A stretch of 64,000 bases of DNA from Amphiura filiformis (GCF_039555335.1 NC_092640.1:27995446-28059445); one strand, 5' to 3'; positions 39,001 to 50,864 are shown, counted from the stretch's first letter. Numbers and translations: made by a program. Notes: generated from the sequence alone by a model not told the origin.

Positions 39001-39212
39001 ATGCATGCACAATGGTATTTAGATACATGATTGATAATTATGAATATTAATTAAACTTATAATTTATTAATTTACCTCTTCTTCATTATAACATAGTGGC
39101 ATTATTAATTAAATTATAACGTTGTTGTCTTCAAAATCTGTCGTTCGTTTCTTTAATTTGCTGAATTAATTGATTTATGTATTGCACTGAGTTAATCCAA
39201 ACATCATTCAAT
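39001..39212. other. no gene seen
   Basis: AT-rich spacer. Confidence 0.5.
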
Positions 39213-39258
39213 GCCTACGTACAAATGCAAGGTTATAACCTTGCATTTGTACGTAGGC
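39213..39258. repeat. perfect 46-bp palindrome
   Basis: The 23 bases from 39213 (GCCTACGTACAAATGCAAGG plus TTA) are followed without spacer by their exact reverse complement. It could form a cruciform. No insertion signature is seen around it. Confidence 0.95.
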
Positions 39259-40261
39259 CTGAGCAAAAGTGCATATTAGTTACTGAAAAAATCGTTTCAA
39301 TGATACATTTTCAGCTCAAAAAATCATTTGTGATTTTGCCTTTTATGTTTAAATTCAATAGAAAAGTACCCCCTATGTACAGTGGCTCACGATCCAAAAT
39401 CGCACATTCAACCGTCATTGTTGAAGCTTACCATTGAACTTTAAACATTCTGTAACACATACCAATACTACAATAGGGAAAGTCAGGGAGAAAATTCACA
39501 TTGTATTCTTACAATACATCCATGGGATCCACAGTCCTGCACGTTTTCACATGAATAGGGTGCTTTTCATACCCTTTTCACTAAGCGCCTTTTGCTCTAA
39601 CAATTATACTATTTCAGTTTTTGTGTAAAAATGTTGTGAAAAGAACCGTGTGTTGCTGAATTAGCATTCTATTTGTGCAAATAGGAGAAAATCAATGCTG
39701 ACTTCTCACACGTTTACGGGAACTACCAGATTTTGTATTTTGATAAAGTCATACTTGCATGCTGCCGGTCATAAAATCAACCACCTCTTCATAAGCATAT
39801 TATTATTAATATGCATAATGTACAAGAAAATGTAGGCCTATACCTCGGCGCGCGTTTTTGGGTCTCCATTGCGAACTTTGCTGTTGCGATTGTTACGCTA
39901 TCAAGGTCTTGTACCAAATTGTAGCTGGGTTCATGATATTTTTTAAACACCTTGGTGATGAAGCAATGTTTTAACACCTCGTTGAAGCAAATGTGTTATT
40001 TTTACACCTCGACGAGACGATTTTTTTTACTCTGCGGTGAGACAATTTTTTGAATCGTAAAGTAATTTGTTTTTGGATTTGTGAAAGTAATACTCGGCAA
40101 AAAGCCTTACCATAGCACCTATAAATTCCGCGTCCCGTGAAAAACATCATTACATGTATATGTTCAGTTAAAATGATGAGTTATTGCGAGTAGCGGGGAC
40201 ATTTTTCAAAGGAGAAACCACTACCATACTGTTCTCACCCTGTAGCCTATTATAGCCCAGG
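39259..40261. other. no gene seen
   Basis: AT-rich. Short ORFs have no support. Confidence 0.5.
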
Positions 40262-40269
40262 CCTATATA

Positions 40270-40664
40270 CAGTAGCGTAGCCAGCGGGGGGGGGCAGGGG
40301 GGGGGCAGAGTGCCCCTGACAAAAATGAAAGAAAAAAGTGCCCTCTGACAAAAAAATAAAATAAAAAAATCAGGAGGGCAAAGGAAAAGAAAAAAGGCAA
40401 GGAACCCTTTTCTACCCAAAATTCAGCCCGAAAATACAAAAATTTCCGCGCTACGCGCGCACATTTATAAAGATAAAGCCCGTTCCATCCTGATAATGGG
40501 CGAAAATAGTGTAAAATACCAAATTTTTGCTCGCTACGCGGGCACACCATCCCAATAAAGCCCTTTGTCTCTATGTACTGTATGATGCAACTGTAATTTT
40601 TTTCGTCTGTGCCCCCGAAATTGTATTTTGCCCCCCCCGACCAAAAAAGCTGGCTACGCCCCTG
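40270..40664. mobile_element. hAT-like MITE (CAG..GCGTAGCCAGC ends)
   Basis: 395 bp flanked by exact 8-bp duplications CCTATATA (40262-40269, 40665-40672). The left end CAGTAGCGTAGCCAGC faces its near complement GCTGGCTACGCCCCTG. G and C runs follow the ends. The 8-bp duplication and CAG termini fit hAT-type elements. No ORF beyond low-complexity ones. Confidence 0.92.
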
Positions 40665-41070
40665 CCTATATATTCATGACAATGGGGAGTAGAGAATTTT
40701 ATGACCAGTTGTATAATGGCATTTTGATATTTTGATTTAGGCCTATATGAAAGTACATTTTATTTAAGGTTACTCTTGAATGGCGTCTATTTCTCTGTTT
40801 GAAATCACGTAGAACAATCAAAGTAAATTAAAGTGATGTAAAATGAAACTATTTCACCCTCACTCATATGGTACCGTATGAAAAGGTTGTCACTTTCCAT
40901 TTACGGACATGCATTGTAGAATTACACAGAGAGCATATTTATTTAACAAATCGATCTTATTTTGTGCCAACGCTTAAATAGCTGCAACTCAACCCACCTA
41001 TTTAATACCCTAGAATATATTCAACCATACTGGGTAAAACTGCTTCAATACAGCAAATACCCTCCAGCAT
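40665..41070. other. no gene seen
   Basis: AT-rich spacer. Confidence 0.5.
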
Positions 41071-41375
41071 GCATGACACCAACTGTCAACATTTGACAAC
41101 CATTTGCCCAGACTAAAAGTCACTTTCTGGAAAGCTGGACTGAATGATCATCTGATGTAACTGATTGCCTATCATGACACCTGTTACCAACTGTCAACAT
41201 TTGACAAACAATTGCCCCAGACTAAGGTCACTTTCTGGAAAGCTGGACTGAACACGATCATCTGATGTAACTGATTGCCTATCATGTATACCAACTGTCA
41301 ACATTTGACAACCAATTGCATCAGGTGAAGGTCACTTTCTGCATGGAAAACTGGTCTGAACAAGGTCACAGATGT
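41071..41375. repeat. three-copy tandem repeat of ~106 bp
   Basis: Units start ACCAACTGTCAACATTTGAC at 41078, 41186 and 41290, so the period is 104-108 bp. They continue with 'GGTCACTTTCTGGAAAGCTG' (the third unit diverged) and 'TGATGTAACTGATTGCC' in the first two. Confidence 0.93.
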
Positions 41376-42716
41376 AATAATAAAGCTGTTAAGAAAAATT
41401 GCTTAAAACATTAAGGGAGATGCAGCGTAATGTGGACCTGTGGAAACTTCTGCACAATTGTATAGTGTGCAAACCGTTACCCCTTTCAGTATCTGTTAAA
41501 TGCCATCAGAAAGAAGGACTGGTATAATTTGGTTGACCCACATGTTTAATTACACGTATGAACATTCATGTCATGTGTTGTTTGAAGTCGTTGGAGAATG
41601 CATGCGTTACAGCAAGGTTTTAGGCCTACTTCAAATGCAAAATTGTGAAATGTTTTCGCAAAAGATTAAATATATTTGTCTTTATCTGGATACATATATA
41701 CAGGCTGTATCAAAGTGATTGGTACCCGTCAGTTGTCATTTGTCAGTGATTATGGAAAAGACTGACACATCAAAAGCCAATAATAGGATTCACCTAATTT
41801 ATAGATAAATATTGTGAATGGATGTAAACTCAAAATTGTTGCAATTTCAATATAATCCAATGCTGAATTTGGAGGCAGCAGGCTTGTCACTAAGCATCAA
41901 AACTGATAGGTGTCAATCATTTTGACACAGCTTGTATTTTGTAAATATTTTTTGTGTGCATAAAATGCATAAAATATAATTAAAACCTATTCTTTACGAT
42001 GTATACATGTTTATGCGTCAAGATATCGTATCCAACATGTAAACCTAACACTGTTTTTAATCAGGAAGTTCAAGATTCTAAGTCATTTATGGAAAACTCG
42101 TAAACAAGGAGGTCGTTAACCAACTTTCATTATTTTCATTTATACCGATGAATAGACGCTACTTAATGTCATCCCATTGTTACAGGCATAAAACTGTGAC
42201 TATAGGATATTTATCAGTGCCAATTTATACGAGGTCACTAATGGGGCACACATAATAAAATAAAAGAAGCATAAAAGACACCATTTATCATAAACTTGAA
42301 TGTGTGCATTCCGCCGCATATACCGTGACGTGAGAAGAAAATTACAGTTAAGAATAGGGCCTACATTTCTATGCGAAAATATTTATTGAACATTTTAGTG
42401 GTAATGGCAAATTATAATTTTTTAAACCCAAACACCCCAAAAAGATCATTTGTTTAAACTACAGTCAATACAGGGTTTGCACAGTCTATAAAACCATTCT
42501 TGAAGAACAGCTCATCGATTCGCATGTAGGGCCTAAACATGGTAGGCCTACTTAAAGATGTGAGCCAGAGAGGGTCACGGAGATGGCGAACTATAGTGAC
42601 ATAAATTGAAATGACACATTTTGGAAAATTTCATCAATTTTCCCATATTACATGTAGTCTTATAACATCATGCATTGACTTATTTATCTAGTAGTCTTAA
42701 CATAAACTGACTATAA
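41376..42716. other. no gene seen
   Basis: AT-rich. The 72-residue ORF at 41500-41718 lacks a domain or splice context. Confidence 0.5.
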
Positions 42717-43064
42717 GGCCAAATAAAAAATATGCATGTTTCACGTCCCCTTCCGCTTCCTTTTTTGAGGTTTCTTCAATTTTATTTTTTGAAATTCAGT
42801 AACTTTTCAAAAAATATGTCTATGTAGGAAGTAAAGATGCTTTCTATATAGCCTTAAGGTTTTGTGATAGTTAAAGGGGGCCTATCTCTCAGATCAACAA
42901 ATAAAAAGAGGCCTTATCCTTTTTCCAGGCATTATTGTATACGCTAAAACAGCTCTAATTATCGGTATTTACAACAATTTTGCGATAAAAAAAAAAAAGG
43001 CCCTCTTCCTCCTTTTTTTTCAAAAACACGGACGTGAAACATGTTTTTTTTATTTTACATGGCC
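42717..43064. mobile_element. Harbinger-like MITE, copy 2 (diverged)
   Basis: 348 bp. Ends are GGCCAAATAAAAA and TATTTTACATGGCC, both arms carrying TTTCACGTCC or its complement. Flanks are TAA and CAA, a decayed TAA duplication. It is the same family as 33363 and 50472 but older by divergence. Confidence 0.8.
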
Positions 43065-44964
43065 CAATGTCGAATAAAATGTTGACACTATAAATAGCAC
43101 GTCACCTTTTCCCAATTCAATGTTGAACTTGAACAAAACTGTCATCACGGTTCCACAACCCCCACACCCACCGTCCTCCATTCTCCACATTTACTATATT
43201 AATATGGGGATAAAAGTATGGGTCTTTTCGTCTTTAATGTTATACCGTAAAGATAAGCCTAAAGGCGCACTTGGGCTTCTTTGCTTTGGGGTAAATTTCA
43301 TGTGCAAATATAAAGCTCCTTCTGAAATCCCAACAGGAATTAAGGTTTCATGCCCTTATATGCTGTGGAAATTTTACGGGAGGGTACTTTTAGGTTGCGC
43401 CTAAAATTCCACTTAATGTCAAGTGACCCCATGGCGCCATTAGGCGAATCTTTACGGTATAAATTTGAACATCTTAAAATTGCACAAATGTAAACGTGTG
43501 TTATCATCATGATCAGGGTTAATGCTACATTCTTTTTCAGCATTTTATTTCAACATTGTATTTCCCACAGAACCTTTTAGTCCGTGGCTTATTGAGAGAT
43601 TTCAGTCAACTATTTTTCCCGGGCTATTTTTACCTCAAGAATGAAATGAATTTGAAACTAATCTTTCGTATTGATATTGCGAATAATGTGTAAGAATAAT
43701 AGATAGCTCTTTAGATATTTTTAAAGCATTACTTTTAAAGCTGCAATTATTTTCGGTCGCCGGCGATTGATAAATTATTACAAACCAATAAGGTACATGA
43801 TACCTAGTAGGTAAAAAGGTACAACCATATTCATTGGTTTCATATAGTCGCTGTTCAAATATTGAAGTATAAACTCACCTAAACAATGTTAAAGAATAGA
43901 CACAAACAAATACCAGTTCCGAGTTCACTAAGCGTTTCCTTCTTTTGTTATCCTTTGTTATATTTGTTGACAACATCAAGGGTAAATATCGGTCATCGCT
44001 TGATACTTAACGTGTATTCTTTCGACAAAAATGTGAATTTTTTTAGCTTTTGTTTGAATAATAATAAGAAAACTCGGTCACAATACAAGGTGCGTAGGAC
44101 ACGTAATTGTTAATTGTTTGTGTGCCTTTCAAGTTTTGTTGTTTTTGTTGTGCAATGTGTTGCTATAGAAACCTTTGTTATATGGACAATTGAAGGATTA
44201 GATAGGATTTATGAAGCATTATCATAAAATAGCAGTAATGAATGTAAGGTATTAACAACAGTCATTTTAAGAGCGGCACACTTATATTAAAGTACTGTCA
44301 GACCTATAAATAAGATACATTTTACGTGAACAAACGAACTCTGTATATAAACAGGTGCATATGGCATATACATACGTCCACATTTGTATATAAAAGACAA
44401 TTATATGATAATGATGACAACAACTTCTCGAGTCTTTCAAAAAAGTATAAAACGGACGCAAACACCATTTGCCGCACATTCCCATCACCGTCCACATCCT
44501 ACCTGCAGAAACAGTAAAGAGTACACCCCGTTTATCCAACACATATGTACTAACTAAGTAAGTAGTAAATTCGTCATTATAAGATATTCCGGAAATGGGA
44601 AACTTACCTTAACTGTGCAATTGTCGTAATTTCCTTAGGGATTGCTAATGCGTCAAGTAAGAAAGCATTTCAAAGACGACGTACAAAAATACATTTTTGA
44701 AAGGATTGAGCCAAGGAATCTAAATATAAACATTATTTGGTATAGCAACAGTTTTGGAGAAAAGCCCGCATCCCTTACCCACACACCCCCACATGTACAC
44801 CCCAATTAGTTAATCTGTTGGGACAGAGTGTGCACACTACATGTTTAAATTTGTTATATAATTATTGGATGTCATTTTTCATTCCTGTAATATTCTTTTT
44901 TGAATTATTGACCAAGCAAAACAAGTCACGAAAAGTTGTTGTAAGCGACTAAAGTTAGCAACTA
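43065..44964. other. no gene seen
   Basis: AT-rich. ORFs at 43120-43404, 43886-44113 and 44282-44542 have no recognisable domain, signal peptide or splice context and are left uncalled. Confidence 0.45.
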
Positions 44965-45265
44965 TTTTCACAGCATCTTGCGAATGGTAGTGAGCTTTGG
45001 CAAAATTTGCATTGATCATTTCATAACGATCGATATCGAGTGTGTAGAATTATTCAAATATCACAGATATACTTTTGTTGGCTCTGTTAGTTCTTGAGTT
45101 ATATTGTAAAGAGGGTTGAAACAACACTTTTGTAAAACGTACATAACTTATTAACAACAATAAATCAAGCACGCTTTCAAGGTATATGATTTGTAGAATG
45201 AACTTTTGCAAAACATCAAAGTGTTATTTTTCAATAATATATTGATTTTGATAATGAAAATCGAT
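44965..45265. repeat. dispersed ~300-bp repeat, copy 2 of 3
   Basis: Same family and orientation as 30666-30985 and 62827-63112. It lies about 290 bp upstream of the LINE ORF, so it may be older flanking DNA rather than LINE 5' UTR. Confidence 0.85.
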
Positions 45266-48200
45266 ATAGAATATATAATATTTCCTATCATCAGTTTGGA
45301 TGTTTATTTAGGCTTTTGGGTATTCCGTATAGCCTACTTCATACAACAAAAATGACATTGCAATAAGAATTGTTTTTGAGAAGGAAGTGACCTGAGCAAC
45401 TGGACCAAATTACGTATTGTGTTTCGAAGCTATAGCTACACCTAATAGTGCATGTTTACAACCAAGTTGAATGAACAATAATATACTTTAAGCCTCAAAT
45501 AAATCAATTGTCCAAAATTTTTATATTGCTTTTCATTTCCTTATTTTTGTTTTGACAATGCGGATTAAAATCTGCGTAAACAATATTTCATTTCTTTTGT
45601 TGAGCCTAAAATTTAAACTGGGACTGGTTCTTAAGCAGTATTATACTGAGATTGGTATGCGTACAAGTAGCCTTATTCCAACCACTGAGCAGTCTGAAGG
45701 GATAAGAAATTTGCTGTCTCTTGTGTCTCTCTACTTAGACTACTACTTGTACAACCATCTCGGTGCTCAGTCACAGCTTGATATAAACCATCACAATCTC
45801 CTTTCCAATTCAAATCTTCTGGAATTATGGAGCTTAAACATGTCTGTTAGTGCTGCCAAAAAACAAAGTTGCTCTACCAATGTTTGGAATTTCAATTCCT
45901 CAAATATTAGCCATCTGCTGCTGATTTTGTTACTCAGCGGCCAAGTTGAGACAAACCCAGGCCCATCTACTGTTGAGTTCCCTTGTGGCATATGCCAAGC
46001 TGATGTTGATGACAATGCCAAAGCCATGTTATGTGACAACTGCCAATTCTGGTGTCACATTAAATGTGTTGGTCTGTCTGACCACTGTTATCGTGATTTT
46101 ATGAACCAATCTAGCAGCTTTGCTTGGATTTGCTACAAATGTGGTTCCCCAAACTTTGATAGTTCCTTATTTGGTACGAGGTCGATTGAAGTGTCAAATC
46201 CCTTTTCCTCATTAAACGAATCAAGTTTTGATGAGTGTGAGGTTTTGTTGAGTGCTACTCATCCACGCACTTCCACTCCCACGGATACATGTACCTCGAA
46301 CCTGAGGTCACCCAGATTTACTCCACCAAAAAACCATAAAAACAAAGTCAAAGTTATGATAGTCAATTGTGACGGTCTAAAGGGCATGAAGAAACAAGCT
46401 GCATTTAGAGCAGCAGTTGAACACCACAATCCTGATGTAATGCTTGGGTGCGAATCCAAGATCAGCCCTGACCATGCAACCTATTCCATCTTCCCAGAAA
46501 ATTATTCGATCTATAGAAAGGATAGAAATGTAAATGGAGGAGGTGTCTTCCTAGCCACAAAAGATAACCTGATATCAACTGACTTGCCGGAAATGGACGC
46601 AAACTGCGAAATTGTGTGGGCTAGTCTTCAATTTTCAAACTCCAAACCACTCTTCCTAGCCAGTTATTATGGCCCCCAAGTTAATAATAAAAGTAAGGCG
46701 CTGGATGAACTGACAAACTCTCTTAGCACAATGCTTTCCAAACACAAGTCAAGATTCCCAAATGTCATCATTGGAGGGGATTTTAATTACCCAGACATTG
46801 ACTGGGACACATGGTCATCAACAAACCCCAAAACAGCTGGTGTTCATAGAAGTTTTCTAAATTTCTTATTAGAAAACTCGCTTGCCCAGTTGGTGACGAA
46901 AGTTACCCGTCCTGTGTCAAATAGCATCCTTGACCTGATTGTTACCACAAACCCACAAATTATCAGTGATGTTGAAGTTAGTCCTGGTATCTCTGACCAT
47001 AGCATCGTAACCTTCAACATAAATCTCAAACCCAAACAGCAATCCAAACCACCCAGGAAAATCTACAATTTCCTCAGGGCTGATGTTGAAAACTTGAAAC
47101 AAAATGTTAAAGAACACACACAGGAGTTCCTAGCCTCTGCCCCCCAAAATAACAGTGTGGACACAAACTGGGAAAAAATCAGAGACAATCTAACTGAAGC
47201 AATGAATGCTTATGTTCCCTCAAAAATGAGCAGTGGGAAAAGACATCTTCCCTGGGTAACACCTGACATAAAACGCCAAATGAGAAAGAGGGATAAGCTA
47301 CACTGTCGTGCCAGGAAGCAACAAAACAGCACTTCCTGGAAGCTTTTCCGCCAGTACAGAAACAAAGTTGCATCAACAGTCCATAGTGCCCATGAGGATT
47401 ATGTTAACAATGTAGTTGGTAACAGCCTGTCTGAGAGTCCCAAAAAATTCTGGTCGTACGTCAAAATGATGCGTACAGAAAACCTTGGCATTCCAACCCT
47501 GAGGACAACAACCAAACTCTGCACCACTGACCAAGATAAGGCAACTGCACTCAACTCACATTTTCAATCTGTGTTCACCCAAGAGACTGATACATGTAGT
47601 ATACCGCAAAAAGGTATTTCACCATATTCATCTATTTCGGAGCTCATAATTGGAGTTGAAGGCGTTGAAAAGCAGTTATCATCTTTAAACCCAACTAAAG
47701 CATGTGGCCCAGATGAGATACCACCCAGACTCCTCAAGACAGTTGCACCTGAACTTGCACCGGCACTTTGCTTTCTCTTCCAACAATCATATGACACTGG
47801 CGTAGTTCCATCTCAATGGAAACAAGCACTTGTTACAGGTATATTCAAAAAAGGTCAAAAATCAGATCCTGCGAATTATCGCCCAATTTCACTTACAAGT
47901 TTGTGTTGTAAAGTTATGGAGCATGTGGTTTTAAGTCACCTAGCCAGACATCTGAACAGCAACAGTATCCTACTGGACTCGCAGCATGGGTTCCGCGAAA
48001 AACTGTCTACCGTGACACAGTTGATCACATCCTGTCACGACTGGGCACGCACCCTTCAACAACGTGGGCAAGTTGATGTTATCCTCCTAGATTTCAGCAA
48101 GGCATTTGACAAAGTACCCCATCTGCGCCTGTCTGCCAAGCTGGAATTCTACGGCATCAGAGGTTCAACACTGACATGGATCAACTCCTTCCTTAACAAC

Positions 48201-49374
48201 AGACGCCAGGCAGTTTCGGTAAATGGGACCCACTCACCCTGGGGGAAAGTAACATCAGGAGTACCCCAGGGCTCTGTGCTTGGACCAGCCTTGTTTTTAC
48301 TCTACATTAATGACATCCAGGAGGAAATCAGTTCTAGTATGCGCTTATTTGCTGATGACAGCATCGTATACAGAGATATTGTGAGTCCTGACGATCATCA
48401 AGTACTCCAGAAAGACCTCAATGAGCTTGCAAATTGGTCCTCAAAATGGCTTATGCACTTCAATGTGGGTAAATGTGCCATCCTCCCAATAACTAACAAA
48501 CGCAAAACCAGCCTCTTTGATTATACCATCCTGGGTCAGCCTCTTGCTAGAGTCGATCAACATGAGTACCTTGGAGTTACAATATCCAGTAAACTTCGAT
48601 GGGATGCACACTGCAACAAAATCACGCAGAAGGCTAACCGCACCCTCGGTCTGATACGTCGCACCCTATCACCATGTTCTCAAGAGGTCAAGGCCAGAGC
48701 ATACCAAGCCCTAGTCCGCCCTCAAATTGAATACGCATCGGAAGCTTGGAATCCGCATACCATCACCACTGTGGACCGCCTTGAACGTGTTCAACGGGCA
48801 GCGGCACGATTCGTTTTCCGGGACTACCGCAGAACAACATCCGTATCGGCACTAATCAACACCCTGGGCTGGGACTCACTGCACAACAGGCGTTTAGCTG
48901 CTCAACTGTCCATGTTTTACAAGATACACTATGGCCTAGTAAACATCCAGTTCCCCACCATCATCCAACCAGCTACATACTTCAGCAGACATGACCACCA
49001 ACTTAAGTTCAAGCTACCAGAAGCAACAATAGACAGCTATAAGTTCTCCTTCTATCCACGCACCGTGAGACTCTGGAACCATCTACCAACTCCTGCAGTA
49101 TTGGCTCCTTCACTACCAGCATTCCAGGAAGTCAGCCTGCCGGCCATCCAGCAGATGAGGCTTCCTGTTGGTGCCAAGCTGCTGTAGTTCACCAATCCTT
49201 GTATATAGTGCACCCTCAGTTCATCACCAGTCTTGGTTTCGTCATTTTGTTACAGTCTTCACCTTATCTTCACCCTTGTTTCTGCACCCTTGCCTGTGAC
49301 TTCACTTCTGCACCAAGTCCCAGTATAGCTGTTGCTGCATAGGGATAGCACCTTTGAAGATTGAAGATTGCAGA
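45266..49374 (+). mobile_element. full-ORF non-LTR retrotransposon (Jockey/CR1/L2-type), approximate limits
   Basis: It contains the intact ORF at 45558-49187. The 3' untranslated part (49188 on) ends with two TTGAAGA heptamers and a TTGCAGA variant at 49354-49374, like the short tandem repeats closing CR1/L2 elements. The 5' limit is not determined and is set here after the dispersed repeat. A foldback element starts at 49382. Confidence 0.75.
45558..49187 (+). CDS. LINE ORF: 2A-like motif, PHD finger, AP endonuclease, reverse transcriptase, 1209 aa
   Basis: Enzyme of a non-LTR retrotransposon that nicks target DNA and copies its RNA there (target-primed reverse transcription). Numbering is from the ATG at 45558. 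A hydrophobic run HLLLILLLSG is followed by QVETNPGP, with NPGP at 133-136: a 2A-like ribosome-skipping motif in which the usual D of DxExNPGP is Q. A C4HC3 PHD finger follows (C143, C146, C159, C162, H167, C170, C192, C195). The EEP/APE endonuclease runs about 266-490 with N270, E299, GGDFN (406-410) and SDH (479-481). The RT has DFSKAFD (845-851), GVPQGSVLGP (901-910) and catalytic FADD (931-934). The C-terminal region has YQALVRPQIEYASEAW. No stop or frameshift in 3.6 kb suggests recent activity. The clade within the Jockey/CR1/L2 group needs a tree. Confidence 0.95.
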   Translation: MRIKICVNNISFLLLSLKFKLGLVLKQYYTEIGMRTSSLIPTTEQSEGIRNLLSLVSLYLDYYLYNHLGAQSQLDINHHNLLSNSNLLELWSLNMSVSAAKKQSCSTNVWNFNSSNISHLLLILLLSGQVETNPGPSTVEFPCGICQADVDDNAKAMLCDNCQFWCHIKCVGLSDHCYRDFMNQSSSFAWICYKCGSPNFDSSLFGTRSIEVSNPFSSLNESSFDECEVLLSATHPRTSTPTDTCTSNLRSPRFTPPKNHKNKVKVMIVNCDGLKGMKKQAAFRAAVEHHNPDVMLGCESKISPDHATYSIFPENYSIYRKDRNVNGGGVFLATKDNLISTDLPEMDANCEIVWASLQFSNSKPLFLASYYGPQVNNKSKALDELTNSLSTMLSKHKSRFPNVIIGGDFNYPDIDWDTWSSTNPKTAGVHRSFLNFLLENSLAQLVTKVTRPVSNSILDLIVTTNPQIISDVEVSPGISDHSIVTFNINLKPKQQSKPPRKIYNFLRADVENLKQNVKEHTQEFLASAPQNNSVDTNWEKIRDNLTEAMNAYVPSKMSSGKRHLPWVTPDIKRQMRKRDKLHCRARKQQNSTSWKLFRQYRNKVASTVHSAHEDYVNNVVGNSLSESPKKFWSYVKMMRTENLGIPTLRTTTKLCTTDQDKATALNSHFQSVFTQETDTCSIPQKGISPYSSISELIIGVEGVEKQLSSLNPTKACGPDEIPPRLLKTVAPELAPALCFLFQQSYDTGVVPSQWKQALVTGIFKKGQKSDPANYRPISLTSLCCKVMEHVVLSHLARHLNSNSILLDSQHGFREKLSTVTQLITSCHDWARTLQQRGQVDVILLDFSKAFDKVPHLRLSAKLEFYGIRGSTLTWINSFLNNRRQAVSVNGTHSPWGKVTSGVPQGSVLGPALFLLYINDIQEEISSSMRLFADDSIVYRDIVSPDDHQVLQKDLNELANWSSKWLMHFNVGKCAILPITNKRKTSLFDYTILGQPLARVDQHEYLGVTISSKLRWDAHCNKITQKANRTLGLIRRTLSPCSQEVKARAYQALVRPQIEYASEAWNPHTITTVDRLERVQRAAARFVFRDYRRTTSVSALINTLGWDSLHNRRLAAQLSMFYKIHYGLVNIQFPTIIQPATYFSRHDHQLKFKLPEATIDSYKFSFYPRTVRLWNHLPTPAVLAPSLPAFQEVSLPAIQQMRLPVGAKLL

Positions 49375-49381
49375 CTCTGAG

Positions 49382-49638
49382 TATTAGACGTATACATAAT
49401 ATTTGAGGTAACATATCTACGTTATTTAATCTAGTCCCATTCTATTTCCAGTAATGTTTAAGTTCTAACGAATGTTTGATGACGGAAAATCGATAATATG
49501 TTACGTATAATATCTGGTAGAAATATATTATCGATTTTACGTCATCAAACATTCGTTAGAACTTAAATATTACTGGAAATAGAATGGCAATATATTAAAT
49601 AACGTAGATATGTTACATCAAATATTTTACGTCTAATA
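49382..49638. mobile_element. 257-bp foldback (near-palindromic) MITE
   Basis: Ends TATTAGACG and CGTCTAATA. The arms are reverse complements over about 110 bp each, including 'AAGTTCTAACGAATGTTTGA' and its complement, leaving a short AT-rich loop. It begins 8 bp after the LINE 3' heptamers. A TA target is possible but not proven. Confidence 0.88.
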
Positions 49639-50471
49639 AAAAGTCGGCATACTGCTTTACTGACCTGTGAGATTATAGGCCTGGTAACAAAAAAGAAAGT
49701 AAATTTTAATTTGTACAATATCATTCTTTTTTATCAATTTTTAAAAAGTAGATAAAGATATCAAGGAACTGGTTTTTTTTTGGTTTTTTTTTGTTTGTTT
49801 TTAATTTTGACCAACTTTGAGAAATATGCACCAAAAATGTCACAAAGTGCTCAATTTTAAAAAAAATCATAAAAAGCCTGAATTTCACCAAAATTTCAAA
49901 TATTGTGGTGAAAAAACAATTTTGGGGGATTTTCTCCAAAAGTGAACATTTTAGCCCAAATTTGTGTGCACACAAAGGTTTAACACTAGGCCTACACACC
50001 CCCATATGGCACCAAGCACGTTATTGTTGGGGGGGGGGGGTGTATAGATGTAGGCTACAGGTTGTATCAACAGTGTTAGTATTCTGTTAATAAAGCAAGC
50101 AGGAAAGCAAGACAACAAAATACAACATAATATGTATACATAATTAGTCAATTGTGATAATTTCAAGACCATTGGATTTGGAAGAATCATGCGTTTCAAA
50201 TTTGATGGGTATAGCCAGCCGCCTGTACAACAATTAAGTTATTGGTTACATGCATGGTTCATGGTATAATAATTCACAATGATATGCTGTTTTAATGCCC
50301 GAATGAGAAATAACAATAACATGACATTAAAACGATCTGCTTGATTACCAATTTCCTGTCTAATTAATCGTTCTTTCTTTTGTTATATTTGCTGGTCTTA
50401 AGTACACCTGCCTCAACGCAGCTTCTGAAAAGAACAGATTTGTTCCTTTTGTGATTTTTATTGCTAATTAA
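49639..50471. other. no gene; poly-G tract
   Basis: AT-rich. About 49740-49900 resembles the 28-29 kb repeat units loosely. A G12 run near 50030 sits in a small inverted stretch (about 49988-50056). Confidence 0.5.
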
Positions 50472-50864
50472 GGCCGAGTAAAAAAACAAACATGTTTCTC
50501 GTCCGCGCCCTCCTCATTTTTTGAAGATTTTTCAAATTTCTTTTTATTTTGTAAACTTTCAGTTATAACTTGTAGAAAAAGATGTTTCAGAAGTTGAAAC
50601 TTATTTTACGGTTTTGTAAATGCATAATACATCATTTAAGAAGAGTTTTGTGATCACTAGAGGGGTCTACCTCTCAAAACAATAAAATAAAAAGGGCCTC
50701 CTCCTTTTTCTCAGATATCAATCTGTATGTCGAATACTCGAAACATGGTGCCAAATACAGGTATTTAGCGTCGTTTTCCAATAAAAAATAAAAAATAAAA
50801 AGCCCCTCATTCTCCTAATTTTTAAAAACCCGGACGAGAAACATGTTTTTATTTTTACTTGGCC
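50472..50864. mobile_element. Harbinger-like MITE, copy 3
   Basis: 393 bp between exact TAA duplications (50469-50471, 50865-50867). Highly similar along its length to 33363-33751, including 'TTTGAAGATTTTTCAAATTT' and 'AAGAAGAGTTTTGTGATCA'. Confidence 0.92.
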
